Below, piece by piece: positions 1 to 6,651 of a DNA stretch of 11,602 nt. A program made the translations under genes and the position numbers. This DNA is from Deltaproteobacteria bacterium. Lineage in GTDB: Bacteria > Desulfobacterota > Binatia > Binatales > Binataceae. The notes under the pieces were generated by a model, which worked only from the letters and a program-made list of their open reading frames with translations, was not told the DNA's origin and did no database searches. Numbering within the stretch: the stretch's first letter is position 1; every line of letters begins with the position of its first letter. The DNA lies in contig JAJYMR010000400.1 in NCBI GenBank assembly GCA_021786815.1, positions 1 through 11,602 of the forward strand, in the 5' to 3' direction.

Positions 1-951
1 GAACACGTCAGCGTTGTGCAGCCGGGCGATCAACTGGCTATGAGGAAGGGCGCCGGCGAACGCGACGCGGCCTTCCAGTGAACCGCCGCGCACACGCCTG
101 CGCAGATACTCGGCATAATTCTCCGTGTAGAAGCGACTGAGTCCCCGAACCATCGGGTCGTCGCTAAGGGCGACGATAAATTCCATCGGCGCAACAAATT
201 CCGGACCGACAATCTCGAGACTGGCGTCCCGCCGTCGCGCCACCACCTTTTCAAACGCTTCGAGTAGTACGTGCAATCCTTTTTCAGGCGAGACACGTCC
301 GACAAAGATGACACGCCCTCCGGCCGAGGCACCCGACTGGCGGCCGTTCGGGTGAAACTCTTCCAGGTTGGCGCCGTTAAAGACCGTGATGCATCGGTCT
401 GCATATTGCGGGAAGCGAGCGCGGATATTCCCGGTGATGTATTCCGAGCAGCCGAGAATCGCGTCGGCGTGCTTCAGGCGCTTGCCGATCATCTCTAGGT
501 CGAGCTGCGCCACCCAATCGCAGTGCATGTGCAGGACAATCTTCGCATGCGGATTTAACCGCCGCACGATTGGCACGAACTGCGAGAACTGGTGGATGTG
601 CACAACGTCACATGCATTGATGTGGAAGGCCCGCGCAGCCCAAATTGCATAGGCAAGATGATGCGCGCTCGACGCAAACCTCGGCCACCGCGCGTCGCGG
701 AAACGGTCCAACCGCCGCGTGGCCGCGGCCAGCAAGCGATCGGCCCTCGGCGGGATCAGCGGAAAGCGCAGGTATCGAACGCCTTCCCACGTGCCGCTTG
801 CTGGTTCACCGATGCGTCGGCGGGCACACACCAGCACCTCGCTCGAGCGAGCCAGGCAGCGAGCGATCTCCCACGTCCAGATCGCGATTGACTCTCCGAG
901 ATCGGGTGGTGTGCCGCTGTCCCACGGCTGATTTAGGTAGCCGACTCTCAC
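1..951 (-). CDS. GT4-family glycosyltransferase, C-terminus cut by window edge
   Basis: An open frame of 317 codons runs from a GTG at 951 to the left edge without a stop. It reads as a retaining GT-B glycosyltransferase of the GT4 type, which transfers a sugar from a nucleotide sugar to a growing glycan at the cytoplasmic face. The N-terminal Rossmann half begins at VRVGYL (residues 1-6), with WTWEIA at 25-30 and the GCSEYI segment at 167-172. The second half opens with VGRVSPEKGLHVLLEAF (217-233), the usual GT4 nucleotide-sugar-domain start, and continues to LEIVGP (245-250). The sequence stops at ADVF, just before the expected EX7E motif, so the donor-site acidic pair cannot be checked. 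The start is supported by a GTGAGG ribosome site at 968-963; an ATG at 962 is followed at once by a stop. It lies 42 bp after the preceding glycosyltransferase gene and is clearly paralogous to it. The sugar specificity cannot be read. Confidence 0.9.
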   Translation of the reverse strand, partial: MRVGYLNQPWDSGTPPDLGESIAIWTWEIARCLARSSEVLVCARRRIGEPASGTWEGVRYLRFPLIPPRADRLLAAATRRLDRFRDARWPRFASSAHHLAYAIWAARAFHINACDVVHIHQFSQFVPIVRRLNPHAKIVLHMHCDWVAQLDLEMIGKRLKHADAILGCSEYITGNIRARFPQYADRCITVFNGANLEEFHPNGRQSGASAGGRVIFVGRVSPEKGLHVLLEAFEKVVARRRDASLEIVGPEFVAPMEFIVALSDDPMVRGLSRFYTENYAEYLRRRVRGGSLEGRVAFAGALPHSQLIARLHNADVF

Positions 952-993
952 GCTCAGTCCATCCTCACCGCAGGTAACGGGAAACCGCGCGTC

Positions 994-2283
994 TTATCGC
1001 AGCGGCTCGAAGTAACACGACTTCAGTGCGTCAACAATCCGTTCCCAGGAAAACTTCTCCTCGATGCGCTCGCGGCCAGCGCGACCCATCGCTCGCGCCT
1101 TCGCAGGATCCCCGAGCAGACGGAGAATGGCATCAGCCAGCGCGCCCGGATCGTCACGCTCCACCAGCAAACCAGTCTGGCCGTCTACGACCATCTCGGG
1201 TATCCCACCAACGGCGCAAGCCACCACTGGAAGACCGCTGGCCATGGCTTCAAGGGTCGCGTGAGGAAACGGGTCATCGAAGACAGAGGGCTGCACGAAA
1301 ACGTCGGCCTCGCGCAGGCGCTCGGCCACGTGATGGTGAGGCAGCGGCCTGCGGAAGATGACGCGGCCATCCAAGACGCCGCGCACGCGCTGTCGCACAA
1401 GCTCTGGATAGGGGCTGCCCTGATAGAAACGCTCGAGAGACCGGACCGCTGGAGTGTCGCTCACTGAGACCAGCGCTTCCGCTGGCAGAACAGCATCCGG
1501 GCCGACAATCTCCAAAGTCGCGCCGGGCCGCTGCGCCACCACCCGCTCAAAGGCTTCAAGCAGGACATGCAGCCCTTTTTCGGGCGAGATCCGGTTAACG
1601 AAAATAACACGCTCGCCCGAAGAGGCTTCATCGCGCTCTGCCCTCGGAATGAAGGCGCGGGTGTCGACACCGTTGTAAACCGTCCTGCATCGCTCAGCGT
1701 AATGAGGAAACCGCCTGCGGATTCCCTCGGTCACATACTCAGAACAACCCACAATCCCGTCAGCAGGTCTCAGGTGACTATCTATGAGGTCGCGGTCGAG
1801 CTGTACCAGCCAATCGGCCTGCATATTCAGGATAATTCTCGCCCGTGGATTTGCCCAGCGCATGGTAGGCACGAATTGCGAGTGATTGAAGATTTGTATC
1901 ACCTCGCAGCCATCGGTACGTAGGTCGTACGCGGCGCGGACCGCATAGATGAGGCGATATAGAGACGACGCAAACCAGGGACGGGAAGGATCACGGAAGC
2001 GCCGCACTCGGTGCCAGATTCTGAACAGTCTATCGTCTGCCGCGAGCTGAAAACGTGCGAAGCGCACCCCTTCGCATTCCTCGCGAGCCGGCGCATCCTG
2101 TACGAGTGGGCCGCAGACCAACACGTCGCAGGACTCCGCCATACGTCTGGCTATCTCCCAGGTCCACAACCCCAGCGAGCCGCCGGGGTCCGGCGGTCCA
2201 CACCGGTCGAACGCCCCAAGGTATCCGATCCTCGGCCGCCTCCCCGCTCCGTTGGCGCCAATCATCGCTGAGCCGTATCCCAT
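994..2283 (-). CDS. GT4-family glycosyltransferase
   Basis: A protein of 429 residues if read from the ATG at 2283. It is a GT-B fold, GT4-type glycosyltransferase acting in the cytoplasm on the lipid-linked glycan. RIGYLGAF (18-25) opens the N-terminal domain and WTWEIA is at 40-45. VNRISPEKGLHVL (229-241) opens the donor domain; the usual Gly before Arg is Asn here. LEAMASGLPVV (344-354) is the canonical C-terminal motif. The EX7E pair is seen as D337-X7-E345, with Asp in place of the first Glu. The start is uncertain: the frame is open up to a GTG at 2418, overlapping the upstream gene, and another ATG lies at 2265. None has a good ribosome site. Alignment with the next gene shows that the conserved fold begins near residue 17, so 2283 or 2265 is favoured. 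The gene follows the GT2 gene by 94 bp and precedes its paralogue by 42 bp. Confidence 0.92.
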   Translation of the reverse strand: MGYGSAMIGANGAGRRPRIGYLGAFDRCGPPDPGGSLGLWTWEIARRMAESCDVLVCGPLVQDAPAREECEGVRFARFQLAADDRLFRIWHRVRRFRDPSRPWFASSLYRLIYAVRAAYDLRTDGCEVIQIFNHSQFVPTMRWANPRARIILNMQADWLVQLDRDLIDSHLRPADGIVGCSEYVTEGIRRRFPHYAERCRTVYNGVDTRAFIPRAERDEASSGERVIFVNRISPEKGLHVLLEAFERVVAQRPGATLEIVGPDAVLPAEALVSVSDTPAVRSLERFYQGSPYPELVRQRVRGVLDGRVIFRRPLPHHHVAERLREADVFVQPSVFDDPFPHATLEAMASGLPVVACAVGGIPEMVVDGQTGLLVERDDPGALADAILRLLGDPAKARAMGRAGRERIEEKFSWERIVDALKSCYFEPLR

Positions 2284-2377
2284 CGGGTTCTCATGGTTGT
2301 GAAAAGCAGTAACGGTCTGAAAACCGATAGAGAATCCAGAAGCGACAAAGGACGAATTCGTCTTCGTGCAAGCAAAC

Positions 2378-3403
2378 TCAAAAGAGCAACTTATCCTCTG
2401 GGGGACCCATAAGCGCACGCTGATACTTCTCGGGCAACAACCGCGAAAGGGAACGGCTTAAGCGCAACGGCAGGAACGTCCACAGCAGCCGGACGTATGT
2501 CTGTGGATGCAACGGATCACGCCGGAGTAGCGAGAGGTAGGCGTGCCGCGCGAGCTGGCGGTCACCGTCATGCATCGCGAGCATCGCCATCGGTAGAACC
2601 GACCACTCCTTGTCAACGTTCATTCGCCGGACAAGGGGATGGGCCCTTTCGCCGTACCGTTTAACAATCAGTTCAATGAAGCGATCCTGGCCGAAGCAGC
2701 CGCGAAACCTGTCTGCGGCAGACATGGAATATCCGTTCGTGAGTGCCCCGCAGCGACGCTTGCGCAGATTCTCAATTACTGTGCTCGCCCTGTAGCGTAC
2801 CAGGCTCTCGGCAATGTAATGGAACCGTCCCAACTCTCGGGCTCTGAGAAACAGAGCAGTATCTTCCCAGCCCCAGTGGCGCCCGAAGGATTCATCAAAT
2901 CCCCCACAGGTCTCGACGACGGCTCGGCGCATGACCACGGCGCTGGTCAGCGGCGGGCGGCCGACCTCAAGAAGCTCATCGAGTGTGGGCGGATGCGTAT
3001 ATTCGCGCGAGACGATCGAATCCTGCACAATCCTCCCTTCGCCGTCAATCACAAGCGCATCGGAATAGACAAGTACGCAACCTGGATCGGCATCAAGCAC
3101 GGGGACGGTCTTTGCCAATTTGCCGCTAAGCCACTCGTCGTCGGCGTCAAGAAACGCCACATACGCGCCTTGCGCGGACGCCAGTGCGGTGTTTCGCGCC
3201 GCCGACCGACCTCGATTCGGTTGGGTGACGACCTTTATCTTGCGGCCGTAACCTTCGAGTACATGCGGGGTGGCGTCGGTCGAGCCGTCGTCGACAACGA
3301 TTACTTCCTGGTCGTCGAAGTTCTGGGCCAGGGCGCTATCGATCGCCGCCGAAACCGTGCTCGCGTTGTTATAGACTGGAATTATCGTCGAAACGCGAAT
3401 CAT
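2378..3403 (-). CDS. GT2-family (GT-A fold) glycosyltransferase
   Basis: A 341-residue inverting glycosyltransferase of family GT2. It opens with the typical VSTIIPVYNN strand (4-13), followed by VVDDGSTD (36-43) for nucleotide binding, NRGRSAARN (63-71), and the metal-binding LDADDEW (85-91). The likely catalytic-base motif is WEDTAL (179-184). The C-terminal third (about 230-341) is basic and leucine/arginine-rich, perhaps membrane-associated, with no transmembrane helix. It probably adds one sugar to the repeat unit from a nucleotide sugar on the cytoplasmic side. The ATG at 3403 lies inside the wzt reading frame and overlaps it by 35 bp. It is preceded by a strong GGAGGGGA site at 3420-3413 with 9-nt spacing, so translational coupling to wzt is expected. 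Full length for the family; donor and acceptor cannot be inferred. Confidence 0.94.
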   Translation of the reverse strand: MIRVSTIIPVYNNASTVSAAIDSALAQNFDDQEVIVVDDGSTDATPHVLEGYGRKIKVVTQPNRGRSAARNTALASAQGAYVAFLDADDEWLSGKLAKTVPVLDADPGCVLVYSDALVIDGEGRIVQDSIVSREYTHPPTLDELLEVGRPPLTSAVVMRRAVVETCGGFDESFGRHWGWEDTALFLRARELGRFHYIAESLVRYRASTVIENLRKRRCGALTNGYSMSAADRFRGCFGQDRFIELIVKRYGERAHPLVRRMNVDKEWSVLPMAMLAMHDGDRQLARHAYLSLLRRDPLHPQTYVRLLWTFLPLRLSRSLSRLLPEKYQRALMGPPEDKLLF

Positions 3404-4709
3404 GGGAGGCTATCCCCTCCGATTCGTCAATCAGGCGCCAGGTTGCGTCGCAGAATACAGGACCGCATTCCTGCGGAGGCAGCTTGCCAGTGCCGGTCAC
3501 GTCGGCGGGAAGGACTTCAAACGAAATAGCGTCAAATATTATGTCCAGATCGCCGCCGGCGTCACCGAGCCACAAATCGGCGACGTAAGTTCCGGGCATC
3601 AGCGGAAGTTTCTCAATCCTGCAGATCACGGTTCCCCGCACAGCGGGTTCGCAGAAAGCCAGTTGGCCGCAGAAGCGGTCGCTGACGCAGAAGACCGGCA
3701 CGCCGCGAAGGCTCCGCACGGTAACTCCAAGTACCGGCCGTAGCGGCCGTTGCGCATTATATCTGACGCGGATCTCCAGCGGCGCGCCCATGCGACTCGA
3801 CCCTTGCAGGGAGGAACCCTCCTCCGAGGACAATTGGACGTGGGTCATCGCCGTTATGGAACCGGGCCGGCGCCCGGGATGCTCCGATAAGGAACGCTCG
3901 CCGGAGTTAACCCTAAACCCGCTCGCCATGTAACAGGAAACGATGTCGCTGGGTTTGCCTTGGGCTACCAGGCGACCTGAATCTATCATCAGGCACGAAC
4001 TGCAAAGCGACTCTATCGACGCCATATTATGGCTTACGAAAAGGACCGTGCGTCCCTGGCGCGCAATATCACTCATCTTGCCGAGACATTTCTTCTGAAA
4101 CGCCACGTCGCCGACCGCGAGAACCTCGTCCGCCACCAGGATTTCGGGCTCCAGGTGGGCGGCGACAGCGAACGCAAGGCGCACATACATTCCGCTCGAA
4201 TAACGTTTGACCGGGGTGTCGAGGAATTCTTCGATTTCAGCAAATGCGACTATCTCATCAAACTTCTCTTCGATCTCCGTCCGTTTCATGCCCAGAATAG
4301 CGCCGTTCAGATAGATGTTCTCACGGCCGCTCAGTTCTCCGTGGAACCCGGTCCCGACCTCGAGCAGGCTTCCAACTCGGCCGTAAATCTCAGCCCCGCC
4401 TTCGGTCGGTTCCGTGACCCGCGACAGGATCTTAAGCAGAGTCGATTTGCCGGCACCGTTTCGGCCGACAATGCCCAGGATCTCGCCCGGCATAACATCG
4501 AAGGTCACGCCCTTGAGCGCCCAAACGTGGGCCCCGGCGCCCGCCGACCGGTTTGTTACGGCGCCGTCAGTGAGCCGGTTGATACACCCTCCGATATAGC
4601 GCACGGGAGCGACTAGCGAGTCCACGATACTCTCGCGAAGGGTGCGCCGCACGCGCGTCTCGATGCGATAGAGTTTGCCCAGATTACTGACCCGAATGAT
4701 CGGTCTCAT
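3369..4709 (-). CDS. wzt: Polysaccharide ABC transporter ATP-binding protein (Wzt)
   Basis: A 446-residue ATPase of the O-antigen/capsule ABC exporter. It powers export of the lipid-linked polysaccharide through the Wzm channel from the cytoplasmic side. Walker A GRNGAGKST is at 82-90, the ABC signature YSSGM at 170-174, Walker B ILVADE at 190-195, and the H-loop His at 227 in VSHNM. The segment RVGSLLEVGTGFHGELSGREN (111-131) is the hallmark of the Wzt subfamily. After the nucleotide-binding domain (about 1-265) comes a beta-rich C-terminal domain of about 180 residues (about 265-446). In related Wzt proteins this domain binds the non-reducing end of the finished glycan, so this family knowledge suggests export is coupled to a recognised chain end. 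The start is the ATG at 4709; no strong ribosome site is seen, but the N-terminal RPIIRVSNLGKLY is typical. It lies 77 bp after wzm and overlaps the GT2 gene at its end. Confidence 0.96.
   Translation of the reverse strand: MRPIIRVSNLGKLYRIETRVRRTLRESIVDSLVAPVRYIGGCINRLTDGAVTNRSAGAGAHVWALKGVTFDVMPGEILGIVGRNGAGKSTLLKILSRVTEPTEGGAEIYGRVGSLLEVGTGFHGELSGRENIYLNGAILGMKRTEIEEKFDEIVAFAEIEEFLDTPVKRYSSGMYVRLAFAVAAHLEPEILVADEVLAVGDVAFQKKCLGKMSDIARQGRTVLFVSHNMASIESLCSSCLMIDSGRLVAQGKPSDIVSCYMASGFRVNSGERSLSEHPGRRPGSITAMTHVQLSSEEGSSLQGSSRMGAPLEIRVRYNAQRPLRPVLGVTVRSLRGVPVFCVSDRFCGQLAFCEPAVRGTVICRIEKLPLMPGTYVADLWLGDAGGDLDIIFDAISFEVLPADVTGTGKLPPQECGPVFCDATWRLIDESEGIASHDSRFDDNSSL
3404..3420 (-). promoter_or_regulatory. 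GT2 ribosome site in a short hairpin
   Basis: In the mRNA, GGAGG (3420-3416) can pair with CCUCC (3409-3405) around a six-base loop, immediately before the ATG at 3403. The Shine-Dalgarno of the GT2 gene would then be closed. It lies inside the last codons of wzt, so ribosomes finishing wzt would open it. The complementarity is seen directly; the regulatory role is inferred. Confidence 0.45.
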
Positions 4710-4786
4710 GATATTACAAGCAGCACTTGTCGATTGCAGAGGAGCGCTTGCGACGAACTATCCAGTTTCACTTTCACCACGCGTGA

Positions 4787-5695
4787 TTATACTATATCGG
4801 CAAACTCGCGTTCCATCCGCCGAAACGAATGCACTGAGTATGTAAGTATGCCGCCTGCCGCACAGGCCGCGACAGCGAAGCCAAACCACTGGAAATCCAG
4901 CCCGAACAGGGCGCCGCGGAAGCCTTCGATTATGCCAGTAAGCGGATTGAGTACCAGCAGCCATCTCCACTTCGCCGGAACGAAGTTGCTCGGGTAGATG
5001 ATCGGAGTCGCAAACATCCAAAGCTGTATCACAAACGGAAGCGCATGGCGCACGTCGCGGTATTTGACATTGAGACCCGCCATGAAGGTTCCAACTCCGA
5101 ACGCGAGTACGGCCAATAACACTGTCAGCGGCGCGAGCATCGCCGCCTGCGCCGAAATAGCGACGCCGTAATAGACCATCATTGCAATGAGAATGAGTCC
5201 GGCGATGGCGAAGTCGAGCAGAGCCGCGGCGACCGCCGAACCCGGGATAATCATGCGGGGGACGTAAACCTTCGTGATCAGACTGGCGTTCCCAACCACG
5301 CTGTTGCCGGCGCTGGTAACCGCATTTGAGAAAAACGTCCAGGGCAGCAGGCCGGCATACGCAAAGATTGGATAAGGCACGCCGTTCGACGGAATTCGCG
5401 CGAGCCTGCCGAAAAAAAGCGTAAACACGACCATGGTCAAAAACGGCTGGAGGATGGCCCACAGAGCACCGAGCACCGTCTGCTTGTAGCGTACTTTGAC
5501 GTCGCGCCAGGTAAGGAAATAGAACAGCTCCCGATGCGTCCACAGGTCGCCAAGGTCGCTACCCATCGTGCGCCGTCTCGCGGTTATGGTGAAGAGCGGA
5601 ACATCAGGAATCTCGGCCGGCGCCTCCGGTGCAAACCCAGGCGCCGAGCGCGAGGCTTCCACTTCTGATCGAGATTCCGCGATCGCGTTCAACAC
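4787..5695 (-). CDS. wzm: Polysaccharide ABC transporter permease (Wzm)
   Basis: A 302-residue ABC-2 type membrane permease that forms, as a dimer, the inner-membrane channel for the lipid-linked polysaccharide. DLWTHRELFYFLTWRDVKVRYKQT (about 50-73) is the amphipathic entry region and gate helix typical of Wzm. Six hydrophobic spans follow at about 77-99, 108-134, 148-180, 187-210, 218-235 and 273-291. LNPLTGIIEGFRGALFG near 249-265 is a family signature. The frame is open up to a TTG at 5953, which would add 86 low-quality Arg-rich residues. The GTG at 5695 is preferred: GGAGGA at 5709-5704 stands 8 nt before it, and the resulting length suits the family (about 260-300). It heads the minus-strand operon, with wzt 77 bp downstream. 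The Ala/Pro/Glu-rich first 40 residues are poorly conserved and probably cytoplasmic. Confidence 0.95.
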   Translation of the reverse strand: MLNAIAESRSEVEASRSAPGFAPEAPAEIPDVPLFTITARRRTMGSDLGDLWTHRELFYFLTWRDVKVRYKQTVLGALWAILQPFLTMVVFTLFFGRLARIPSNGVPYPIFAYAGLLPWTFFSNAVTSAGNSVVGNASLITKVYVPRMIIPGSAVAAALLDFAIAGLILIAMMVYYGVAISAQAAMLAPLTVLLAVLAFGVGTFMAGLNVKYRDVRHALPFVIQLWMFATPIIYPSNFVPAKWRWLLVLNPLTGIIEGFRGALFGLDFQWFGFAVAACAAGGILTYSVHSFRRMEREFADIV

Positions 5696-5703
5696 TACCG
5701 TAA

Positions 5704-5709
5704 TCCTCC
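5704..5709 (-). promoter_or_regulatory. Ribosome binding site deciding the wzm start
   Basis: GGAGGA on the minus strand, 8 nt from the GTG at 5695-5693. It is the only strong Shine-Dalgarno sequence upstream of the conserved permease sequence, and it decides against the much longer TTG-initiated reading. Confidence 0.8.
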
Positions 5710-5940
5710 GGCTGTCATGGCGGGCGTGCGCATCGGAAACCTGCGAGAGTCTTTTACGACGGCTCGAACGGCGTGATCGGTTGGAGGCTGTTTCTTTGCA
5801 CGCGTCCGCCATCCCATCCCGCACTGCGATGGTTTCCGGCAGTACCGTGCGTGCCCGCCCACCCTTGCCTCGCCCTTCGGAACACCCGCGCACACCCCAC
5901 CCGCATTCCGACCAACAGCGATTCTGAGTAATTCGTCGCG

Positions 5941-5968
5941 CTTCTTGTGTCAAGAAGAGTAAATTATC
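5941..5968 (-). promoter_or_regulatory. Possible wzm promoter with overlapping operator-like inverted repeat
   Basis: CTTCTTG-TGT-CAAGAAG at 5941-5957 is a perfect inverted repeat with 7-bp arms, in an AT-rich island. On the minus strand a good -10-like GATAAT lies at 5968-5963, which would place transcription start inside the repeat. Its -35 at 17-bp spacing (TTCTTT) is poor. A TTGACA at 5953-5948 is a perfect -35 but has only TACTCA 17 bp on. Either reading puts the repeat where a repressor could act on the wzm-wzt-glycosyltransferase operon. The repeat is certain; promoter and operator roles are inferred. Confidence 0.35.
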
Positions 5969-6040
5969 GTCATTGAAAATTTAGCAAAGAACTACGAAAG
6001 TAGGTCGGCGACGAGCCAGTGCCCGCCAGGTACCGCCGAA

Positions 6041-6084
6041 GCCCGTATGGTTTCGAAACCGCGGGCCGGACCGCTCGCTTTTTT
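6041..6084 (+). terminator. Palindrome followed by GC hairpin and T6 tract, orphan terminator-like
   Basis: GGTTTCGAAACC at 6049-6060 is a perfect 12-bp palindrome, flanked by GCCCG (6041-6045) and CGGGC (6062-6066), which pair outside it. It is followed by GCGG/CCGC (6061-6064 and 6071-6074) and six T residues at 6079-6084. On the plus strand this resembles an intrinsic terminator, though four bases separate the stem from the T tract. No plus-strand gene lies upstream, so it would end either a small RNA or nothing. The palindrome could instead be a protein-binding site. Confidence 0.3.
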
Positions 6085-6289
6085 GCACGCGTTAGCGAAG
6101 CAACCGAGGCGTTCCCGTGTCCCGCCCTGTGCCGACGTGCGAGCGTTCACGTTCTTGTCTCATGCGGCGGAAACGAATGCGCCGCTCTATCGGGCTGATT
6201 AACCGGTTCAGCTGACGAGACTCGGTGCAAAGGTTCGCGCCGCCGCGTCGGTTGGTCGGGCCGCGGCACGACACAGGTAGCGGTTTCAA

Positions 6290-6390
6290 GTCTGACACAG
6301 TCCGATGGAATCCGTCGCAAGGCGATTTACGCTTTCGGCAGCGGATGACCAGATTGCGTCCAGATGTCTTGAGTATCGGTCTGACACGGT
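6290..6390 (+). repeat. Two near-identical 12-mers in the divergent region
   Basis: GTCTGACACAGT at 6290-6301 and GTCTGACACGGT at 6379-6390 differ at one base and lie 89 bp apart in the same direction. They could be paired binding sites upstream of the propeller gene. Two copies of this length are only suggestive. Confidence 0.3.
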
Positions 6391-6400
6391 ATCTTCAGCA

Positions 6401-6484
6401 GGCTTGCGGCTCGATTCCCGCAGGCCGCGCTTTGAGCCCGTAGCACCCTTGACACAAAACGGGCTCAGACGCGCCTTTTGCGCG
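6401..6484 (+). other. Cluster of three consecutive hairpins (possible structured leader or small RNA)
   Basis: Three stems follow each other. GGCTTGCGG (6401-6409) pairs with CCGCAGGCC (6418-6426), nine pairs with one G-U and an eight-base loop. TGAGCCCG (6433-6440) pairs perfectly with CGGGCTCA (6460-6467) around 19 bases. CGCGC (6470-6474) pairs with GCGCG (6480-6484) around a five-base loop. They stand about 170-250 bp before the propeller start. I do not recognise a known riboswitch core (cyclic di-GMP, cobalamin and TPP elements were considered). Hairpins are common in GC-rich DNA, so function is uncertain. Confidence 0.35.
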
Positions 6485-6651
6485 ACGGCAAAATCGTCCG
6501 TTGTCCCGCAAGATTTGCCTTCATGAGCTGGCGGCATATCAGTTGCTGTTCCCTCGCGTGGCGGCGTCCGCGTTCTGCTCGGAAGGTCCGTCAATTCTGA
6601 AAACGTCGCTCCGCAGTGCTGGTGCACTTGCTGGGTGGAGAGGTATGGCTG

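Larger units (their letters stand above)
5696..6651. other. Long divergent non-coding region between the two arms
   Basis: About 950 bp separate the GTG of wzm from the ATG of the propeller gene. Short open frames exist on both strands, but none has a recognisable domain, a good ribosome site or a start that stands out, and their composition looks like chance GC-rich frames. The segment contains an AT-rich island at about 5920-6000 (likely promoter zone), an inverted repeat at 5941-5957, a palindrome plus T-run at 6041-6084, a GCGGCG/CGCCGC hairpin at 6164-6185, another GC hairpin at 6242-6267, and a hairpin cluster at 6401-6484. Both arms must be driven from here or from further out. The length is unusual for two divergent promoters, so a long 5' leader or a small RNA is possible. 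Confidence 0.7.

Noticed and set aside
2639..3529. Plus-strand open frame of 296 codons opposite the GT2 gene
   Set aside because: The minus-strand frame contains all GT2 motifs; the plus frame is a GC-rich shadow.
4758..5543. Minus-strand open frame of 261 codons overlapping wzm in another frame
   Set aside because: Arg/Gly/Ala-rich shadow without hydrophobic spans; wzm is unambiguous.
5696..5953. N-terminal extension of Wzm from a TTG at 5953
   Set aside because: Adds 86 Arg/Ser-rich residues not typical of the family, while a GTG with an ideal ribosome site lies at 5695.
6402..6425. Possible tRNA T-arm (GCGG-CTCGATTC-CCGC)
   Set aside because: The loop has eight bases, lacks the TTC start, and no anticodon or acceptor arms can be placed around it.
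6449..6477. Perfect TTGACA as a -35 for the propeller gene
   Set aside because: No acceptable -10 occurs 16-18 bp downstream (GC-rich sequence there), and it sits in the loop of a hairpin.
6225..6600. Riboswitch (cyclic di-GMP, cobalamin or TPP type) in the leader of the propeller gene
   Set aside because: Isolated look-alike words such as GCAAAGG and GTCGCAAGGCG occur, but the conserved cores are not present in order.
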